Origin: Vitellaria paradoxa
Taxonomy: Eukaryota > Streptophyta > Magnoliopsida > Ericales > Sapotaceae
Reading direction: 5' to 3'
Assembly: GCA_019916065.1 (NCBI GenBank)
Contig: CM034244.1
Coordinates: 30,317,433 to 30,381,432 of the forward strand
DNA: 64,000 nt
Part shown: one piece after another, positions 59,501 through 64,000 of the stretch
Numbering within the stretch: position 1 is the first letter of the stretch
Layout of the letters: every line of letters begins with the position of its first letter
The notes under the pieces: model-generated
The model's database searches: none
What the model saw: the letters and a program-made list of their open reading frames with translations, nothing else
What the model was told of the DNA's origin: nothing
Translations under genes and position numbers: made by a program

Positions 59501-62500
59501 ATTAATCATGAATAACCCTGATCAGAGCCATACAATCACCTTAGAGCATACAACAAAAAATAATAATAATTTTAAAATCTTAGTCCATGATTGGGCAATT
59601 GTGCTCCCCCAATATAGTACAAGCCCATATGGCCGTTTCAACCTAATTGAATATCCAAAATAAATATTTGATACAAAATTTCTTCACAAAGATCGAAGGA
59701 ATAAAGTGTATCAAATACTGTCTGATAATATATCAAAGCACTAGTCGCAACCCAAGGGTCCCACATGAATCTCAGGCTCAACACCTACAATAGAGTCTAT
59801 AGAGAAGTGAGCACGAGCCTACTTGTGCCTGCCATGAAAATAGACAGGTTGATATGCAACATCATGCCTTCGCATGCTACTGCCGTTCATCACATAAGTC
59901 CCATTACATAAAATTTATGATCATTAGTTCATCAATTTTATTTCATTTCCATTTTCACATTTACCGTCGTGTCTACACACACGAGAGGTAGGTACCCTAC
60001 AAGATTAAATCGTGGCCGCAATATTAGCCCTAAACACACCATCCATTGATGTCTGCATCCATGGCCTGGGCCAAAAAAATATGCCATCCTTAGGCATTTG
60101 CAACCATTAGTATACCTAGAGAAAGAGTTTGTCATCCCCAGGCATCTGCATCTTTTAAACTATATTTAGGAAATAAGCCCGCCACTCTTAGATGTCTACT
60201 TCCTTTCGTGGGTTACTGGCTCACTGAATATAATAACCAACTCCTTCTCAGATCTAGGGAGACTCAACGCATGAGTACGTACACCCTCTATTTCATAGCA
60301 CCTCTTTACCCAAAAATCAATCTCAAATCAACAGCATTATCCACATTTGATTTCCATGTCATTATCATCATATCATTAAGCAACACATGCTTCTCAATTC
60401 CATCTCAACACATCATCAAACCGTAACCAAACACTCATATTTAAATAATACTTTAAATTCAAAATGGGACAAAATGTACAAATGGGGCCTCAGGCATGCG
60501 TACGAGAGGGGACTCCAGCTACCTGGGTTCAACCAACCCAAGGTGGTGCGCACGGCAAGCAATGGGTGGAGGTCGTGCGCATGGGAGCACCGATTAGAGT
60601 GTGCACATGGGAGACCAAGCCTCGTGTGCACAGGATCAAAATTCAGAGGGCATGCGCATGAGGGACGGAGAAAAAAGGACAAGGCATGCACTTAACTGCC
60701 ATGCGCACAGCTAAGGACCTGCGAATGCTGGTCAACTACCCCTGATATGGTGTCCAATTCTTAAATCCACATACCATCAATTTCAAGTTCAACCCCTTAC
60801 CAATTTCAATCCATTTGAAGTCCAAGTAAGGTATCTTATGGCATTCTAACCTCGATTTCTTTTTCATGCAAAGGATTAACCAATTTGAATTTGAATTTTA
60901 GCATCTTCACCATGGATATACAAATATATATGCAACTATGTATAAACCAACATGCGTTCTCATAACCAAACACCTTATTCTCAATTTTTTTTTTTTTTTT
61001 GGGGATTGGTACGCATTCTCATGTTTATTCATGCGATAGCATACAAATCATCAAGAACAGAAATCCCTACCAGTAGTTGCTCGATGAAGAAGAAAAATGA
61101 AAGAATGACAACGAACCGAAACCGACGCGACCCTTACAAGCTTCCACCATCTCCAAAGCTCAAGCTCAACACTTATTAACATAATACAAGCTTCAAATAG
61201 CTCTCACTCACCACAAGAAGGATGAAACCAACCTCTCCAGAACTCTCTAACTCACACTTCCGCCTAAACCAGTTATCGGAAGAGAGAAAGAAGGGGGGGG
61301 GGGGGAACGTCTGAACATCTTTTATACACACGTGTATATATACACACACCAAGCTTCATGGTTAAGGGAGAAAAAGGAAGAAGAGATGGGCAGTGGATAG
61401 ATGGTAGATTAGGCTCGGTTGCGCGGCAAACTGATGCTATGCCAAAAAAGTTGGAAAAGGAAGAACAAGTTGTAGATTGCCAAATCTGGACAGGCTCGTG
61501 TCCATGGGAGTGAATATGTCATGTGTACGCTACCATCAGATGCGCATGAGAATGAGAAAGTTGTGCACACGGAGACCCTAATGTGGTGCAAACAACGTAC
61601 TAAAGGCTCAAACAGACTTCCCAAATCCCATCACGCCAATTCCTAGACTAAAAACCGAGCAACCGAGTCAACTCATGCACCAATTTATCATATCACAATA
61701 AAATAATAAACCTACATAAAGAATGAAATAATAATAAAAAGTATGGTCATTACAGTTCCAATATCGAGCTGATGATATCTTTTTGGCAGAAATGGAATTT
61801 GCAGGAGTCTAGTTGGTTCTCTTCTTTAGTATCAAATCTCATTGCTAAAGAGTTACTCATGTGGGACAATGAGAGAGAAAAATAAAAAAGAGAGAGCTCA
61901 GAGAGAGAAGAGAGAAGCCTGGAAAGAAGATACAAGCCAAGAAAGGAGGAGAAGGGAGGGAAAACACTAGCTTATGGGCCATGTACACTCATCATATTCA
62001 AATTATCATAATCTGCATACACCAAGATTTAAACAACACTTAAATAGAAACCAAAAGCCAAGCCGAGAGTCCATCATCCTAGGGCAAGACGAAAGACTAA
62101 CCTAGAGGAGACAATGAGTCTTTTTTCAAGGTGGATGGATTTATTCAAGGGGAATGTTTTCAACCCAACAGTGGGCATCCAAGGGGATATGCCCCATCAA
62201 TTCCCCCAAGATAGAAAGAAACTCGACTCTGTGGAGTGAACATCAACATTGTTGCACGTTACACCCTCTGAACTGTTTAATGCATCTTCCAGTATCTTTG
62301 CAAGCTTTGCTAGAGATGAAATGATACCATCTTTCTCTGGAGAATAGAACTCATATGGTGTGGTGAATATATTTTGCTCTGTGTTGTTATTTTATTTTGA
62401 ACTATGGCATGATTTAAATTTGTGGTTACTATTTTTTGAAGGTTATGTCTATTTATGCTTCATTGCAGTGAGTTTGAAGAACTGGAAGCAGTCCCAACTA

Positions 62501-62595
62501 CAGCTGTAATGGATGGCCCTTTAGAGCCAGCATCATCAACTAGCCCCAACATCACAGATGCTCCTGATGACCATTCCTTTGTGAACTTCTTCAGT
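47527..62595 (+). CDS. DCP1: mRNA-decapping enzyme subunit DCP1 (3'-partial, six exons)
   Basis: Exons 47527-47685, 47789-47829, 48007-48056, 49752-49896, 59075-59131 and 62469-62595 have GT-AG borders and matching phases, giving 193 residues from MAQNGKLMPNLDQQSTK. Residues about 15-140 form the EVH1-like DCP1 fold: LTVLQRIDPFIEEILITAAH, LYEFNVDLSQW, SRKDVEGSLFVVKR, QPRFQFIVMNRRNTDNLVEN, EVNGIWFYNSRECEEVANLF. Then a plant-type linker (SEFEELEAVPTTAVMDGPLE) and HSFVNFFS. It matches Arabidopsis DCP1, the cofactor that stimulates DCP2 to remove the mRNA 5' cap in cytoplasmic P-bodies (family knowledge). The second half, with the Pro-rich region and C-terminal trimerisation helix, lies past the window. 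No stop or frameshift is seen. Intron 4 (9.2 kb) and intron 5 (3.3 kb) are full of transposons, which must be spliced out. Confidence 0.96.
48214..48434. mobile_element. MITE family B, left end intact, right end decayed
   Basis: Left end gggcgtgtttggagcaagga with tttgtggaggg follows taa (48211-48213) and matches the family at 24451. The right side (ctttctaaacatag, cctaaccatacccc) is degenerate and runs into a C/A tract. It lies in DCP1 intron 3. Confidence 0.5.
50372..50519. mobile_element. Tourist-like MITE, family A, copy 2 (TSD ata)
   Basis: The ends ggctccgtttggtttgc and actctaaacacaccc are TIRs; ata is duplicated (50369-50371, 50520-50522). The right half (gcattacgaactctcaattt, atctcactttttttcac) matches the element at 6539-6676. 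It lies in DCP1 intron 4. Confidence 0.78.
50722..51400 (-). mobile_element. LINE 3' end, truncated
   Basis: On the minus strand the coding end gives a zinc-binding RT-like segment (IPHWCVSCKKDREYIDYLFL, then YHRLLWHYGIHYL), typical of the zf-RVT domain at the C-terminus of plant L1 elements. It is followed by a tail with ttctattaataaaagatttg just before an A/TA-rich end near 50722. The element is 5'-truncated and carries stops. It lies in DCP1 intron 4. Confidence 0.7.
51529..51791. mobile_element. MITE with about 40-bp TIRs and TSD tca
   Basis: The left arm ggcaccgtttgggaagagta with gccgttagcatatgctaatg is inverted at the right (gctaccattagcacatgcta, attttctcaaacggtgcc). tca is duplicated at 51526-51528 and 51792-51794. 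Well-preserved arms suggest a younger insertion than the neighbouring repeats. It lies in DCP1 intron 4. Confidence 0.85.
52520..52670 (-). repeat. SINE-like repeat, copy 2 of a two-copy family
   Basis: Minus-strand reading ggattagcttagctgatt ... ttggatttgcaccc ... taagtatcctcagggcc ... gcccataagct parallels 23285-23405. Both have the same orientation. A/B-box-like motifs fit a tRNA-derived SINE, though the B box is decayed here. Confidence 0.5.
52841..53150 (+). repeat. 154-bp tandem duplication in a LINE C-terminal remnant
   Basis: Copy 1 starts 52841 (gggtgttct) and copy 2 at 52995 (gggtgttcc); both contain agaagcaaaacaagtcttca, aagaatggagggctatca, gagaattgttccttattgct and agaaatgaatagaaaatcct. 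The frames align with the segment at 56040-56280 (W-R-x-V-P ... W-x-x-W-G-E-x-N ... F-Q-x-x-E-F), so this is the end of an L1-type ORF2. Confidence 0.7.
53151..54849. other. DCP1 intron 4, decayed repeats, no gene
   Basis: No conserved domain was recognised. Broken frames near 53660-54340 have LINE-like composition. Long T runs lie at 54570-54590 and 54728-54739. Confidence 0.4.
54850..57260 (+). mobile_element. Cluster of decayed plus-strand LINE fragments
   Basis: The clearest coding part is 55920-56150: HFSIHCSWAKELWKL (zinc-binding RT end), then WRIVPFGIGWIIWGERNIRL, the usual C-terminus of plant L1 ORF2. Three 3'-tail-like ends with ttaataaaat (near 55735 and 57220) or an A run (56397) show at least three truncated copies. 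A diverged duplication of about 235 bp covers 54850-55310 (gatagcttgg/agc, tgattccaagtcca, aaggtggaatg, ggaggcag.aatg). All frames are broken. Confidence 0.65.
56035..56283 (+). repeat. 126-bp tandem duplication in a LINE ORF2 end
   Basis: Unit 1 is 56035-56160 and unit 2 starts at 56161. Both read ttgatcaaaggaggaggaaa, gagtggagaattgtc, tttggtatagggtggatcat and aagaggtggaatttcctttg with very few differences, so the duplication is fairly young. Confidence 0.9.
57735..57968. repeat. Tandem repeat, two near-identical units of about 118 bp
   Basis: gctcttccatttatgtatta, agagtcactagacta, ccaaacta and ttcaaaaaattcatccgaat occur twice (57739 and 57852 onward); a third, partial unit precedes at 57688-57735. 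A shorter duplication of about 58 bp (atatgattgaggtttcttttctttt) lies at 58505-58612. Non-coding, DCP1 intron 4. Confidence 0.75.
58613..59074 (+). other. End of DCP1 intron 4
   Basis: AT-rich intron ending in tgagcag at the exon 5 acceptor. Nothing else recognised. Confidence 0.5.
59463..61757 (-). mobile_element. Putative minus-strand solo LTR in DCP1 intron 5
   Basis: On the minus strand it starts TGTAATGACCATACTTTT (from 61757) and ends about gagaaatcaca (59463). About 2.3 kb, with spaced repeats of a catccttaggcatttgca-type motif (60085-60200) and GC-richer, CG-rich segments rich in tgcgca (60480-60720). No coding domain or second LTR. No exact target duplication was found, so the ends are tentative. 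The start type resembles gypsy LTRs such as 16016-19678. Confidence 0.5.
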
Positions 62596-62658
62596 GTATG
62601 TATTCTTCAGATTACACCCAAGTATTTTATTTGACTTTGTATTTCAAATGTGTAAACA

Positions 62659-62839
62659 TGGAGAAATATTGAAGGTTCTTGACACCCAAATGGGTTTTCA
62701 GATGTTGTATTTATATACACTCAATAATAAATTCAAATCAATGAACCTAACTTAGATACATTGTCCTAGGTACATGAATAAGCATTAAATCCTAGGTACA
62801 TGGATAAACATTAGATTCACGAATATACATTTATTAACA
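62659..62839 (-). repeat. 3' LTR of the minus-strand copia element
   Basis: Directly past the copia stop and a polypurine tract (minus strand cttgagggggagtg) is a short LTR-like segment starting TGTTAATAAATG and ending about ttctcca, with a TATA-like tatataaata. It holds two copies of ccatgtacctagga-like sequence. Its left limit is inferred; the partner LTR lies past the window. Confidence 0.6.
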
Positions 62840-62846
62840 CTCCCCC

Positions 62847-64000
62847 TCAAGCTGGAGCATATACATCATATGTTCCGAGCTTGTTACAAATAAACCCCAC
62901 TCTAGGTCCTCCAAGAGCTTTGGTAAACAAATCTGCAAGTTGGTCTTCAGACTTCACATGATTAGTTTTGATTACATTCTGTAGAATCTTTTCTTTGACA
63001 AAATGACAATCAACCTCAATATGTTTAGTCCTCTCATGGAATACTGGATTAGAAGCAATGTGAATTGCAGCCTGATTATCATATAGTAATTCCATGGGTT
63101 GTGAATGATAAATCCCCAATTCCTTTAACATGTGTTGTATCCAGATCAACTCACAGGATGTGTGTGCCATGGCCCTATATTCTGACTCAGCACTTGACCG
63201 TGCTACTACTGTTTGCTTTTTACTTTTCCAAGATACCAGATTACCTCCAACAAAGATATAATAACCTGTAGTCGACCGTCTATCTGATGATGATCCAGCC
63301 TAGTCTGCATTAGGGTACCCCTGAACTAAAATGTGTCCATTATCCTTGTACAATAAACCTTTACTCGGTGCACTTTTCAGATATCTCAGGATTCGAATAA
63401 TAGCATCCCAATGACTACTACGAGGTGATTCAAGGAACTGGCTAACCACACTTGTAGCAAACGATATATCAGGTCTGGTGACTGTCAGATAGTTTAACTT
63501 ACCAACTAACCTTCGATACTGGCTAGGATCAGGTAATAGCTCTCCCTGATCAACAAGCAACTTGGTGCTTGGATCCATTGGAGTGTCCACAAGTTTACAC
63601 CCTAACATTCCTGTCTCTGTCAACAAATCAAGGACATACTTTCTTTGAGAGAGAGAAATGCCCATACGTGATCGGGCAACCTCGATTCCCAAGAAGTAAT
63701 TTAGAGGTCCCAAATCTTTGGTACTAAATTTACTTTGAAGATACAGTTTAAGATCAACAATGCCTTGTGAATCATCACCTGTGATAACAATATCATCAAC
63801 ATATTCGAGGAGCCAAATCTTTCTGTTAGGAGAATGTCGATAGAAAACTGAATGATCTATTCCACAACGAACCAGACCAAATTCAGTAACAACAGTGCTA
63901 AACCGACCAAACCACGTCCGAGGAGACTGTTTCAGGTCATATAGGGATTTCTTCAATTTGCATACTAACTCAGACTTCCCTTGAGCAACATGTCCAGGAG
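62847..64000 (-). pseudogene. Copia reverse transcriptase-RNase H, nearly intact (one stop)
   Basis: The frame is open from the window edge on the minus strand: KSELVCKLKKSLYDLKQSPR, then LLEYVDDIVITGDD with intact YVDD, FSTKDLGPLNYFLGIEVARS, LSQRKYVLDLLTETGMLGCK, then RNase H with SAESEYRAM, LLYDNQAAIHIASNP and the C-terminus DQLADLFTKALGGP. A single in-frame TAG at 63302-63300 replaces the Trp of the D-W-A-G motif; otherwise the 62847-63299 and 63303-64000 parts share one frame. Integrase and gag lie outside. It sits in DCP1 intron 6, antisense to the gene. Confidence 0.9.

Noticed and set aside
60387..60695. Overlapping frames of 65-102 residues on both strands
   Set aside because: Open on both strands because the block is GC-rich; no motif, and it lies in an LTR inside an intron.
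1..64000. CRISPR-like arrays, phage or bacterial operon-like systems
   Set aside because: The repeats found are transposon ends, tandem duplications or microsatellites, and genes are intron-containing plant genes.

Overview
The window is nuclear DNA from a eudicot plant, probably a woody species with a repeat-rich genome. The evidence is two spliced genes with plant-type GT-AG introns, AT-rich intergenic DNA, nested Ty1/copia and Ty3/gypsy LTR retrotransposons, LINE 3' ends, tRNA-like SINEs and many small terminal-inverted-repeat elements. I see no bacterial-style operon, CRISPR array, rRNA or canonical tRNA gene. I could not name the species.

There are two recognisable host genes, both on the + strand. 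(1) Positions 1-6283 hold the 3' part of an OTU-domain deubiquitinase of the OTLD1 type: six exons, 249 residues, catalytic His region and C-terminal UBA-like helices present, catalytic Cys region upstream of the window. (2) Positions 47527-62595 hold the 5' part of the mRNA-decapping activator DCP1: six exons, 193 residues, essentially the whole EVH1-like fold. Its introns of 9.2 kb and 3.3 kb are inflated by LINE, SINE, LTR and TIR-element insertions, and the next intron holds a minus-strand copia element. A third, unidentified group of exon-like open segments lies at 41348-43442.

The DNA between the two genes is nested transposons. 6.4-7.5 kb is a diverged duplication in which each copy carries a different small TIR element. 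7.65-10.21 kb is a Mutator-like element with long TIRs and an 11-bp direct flanking repeat. 10.72-11.62 kb is a large AT-rich TIR element. 12.46-22.57 kb is a decayed gypsy chromovirus; its 5' LTR carries an 808-bp TRIM-like mini-retrotransposon (TSD tatct) and its reverse transcriptase is split by a 3.66-kb solo LTR (TSD ctatg). 26.89-39.30 kb is a decayed copia element whose gag is split by a 5.0-kb gag-only retrotransposon (TSD agacc). That copia appears to sit inside a minus-strand solo LTR (24.85-39.53 kb).

The strongest observations are these: a 93/94-bp tandem duplication that copies the acceptor and start of an OTLD1 exon; insertions with perfect target duplications that give a relative timeline; a TIR element just upstream of the DCP1 start; the unidentified gene fragment; and two independent tandem duplications of the same C-terminal segment of a LINE. 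All coordinates come from reading the sequence by eye, so splice and element ends without an exact target duplication may be off by a few bases.
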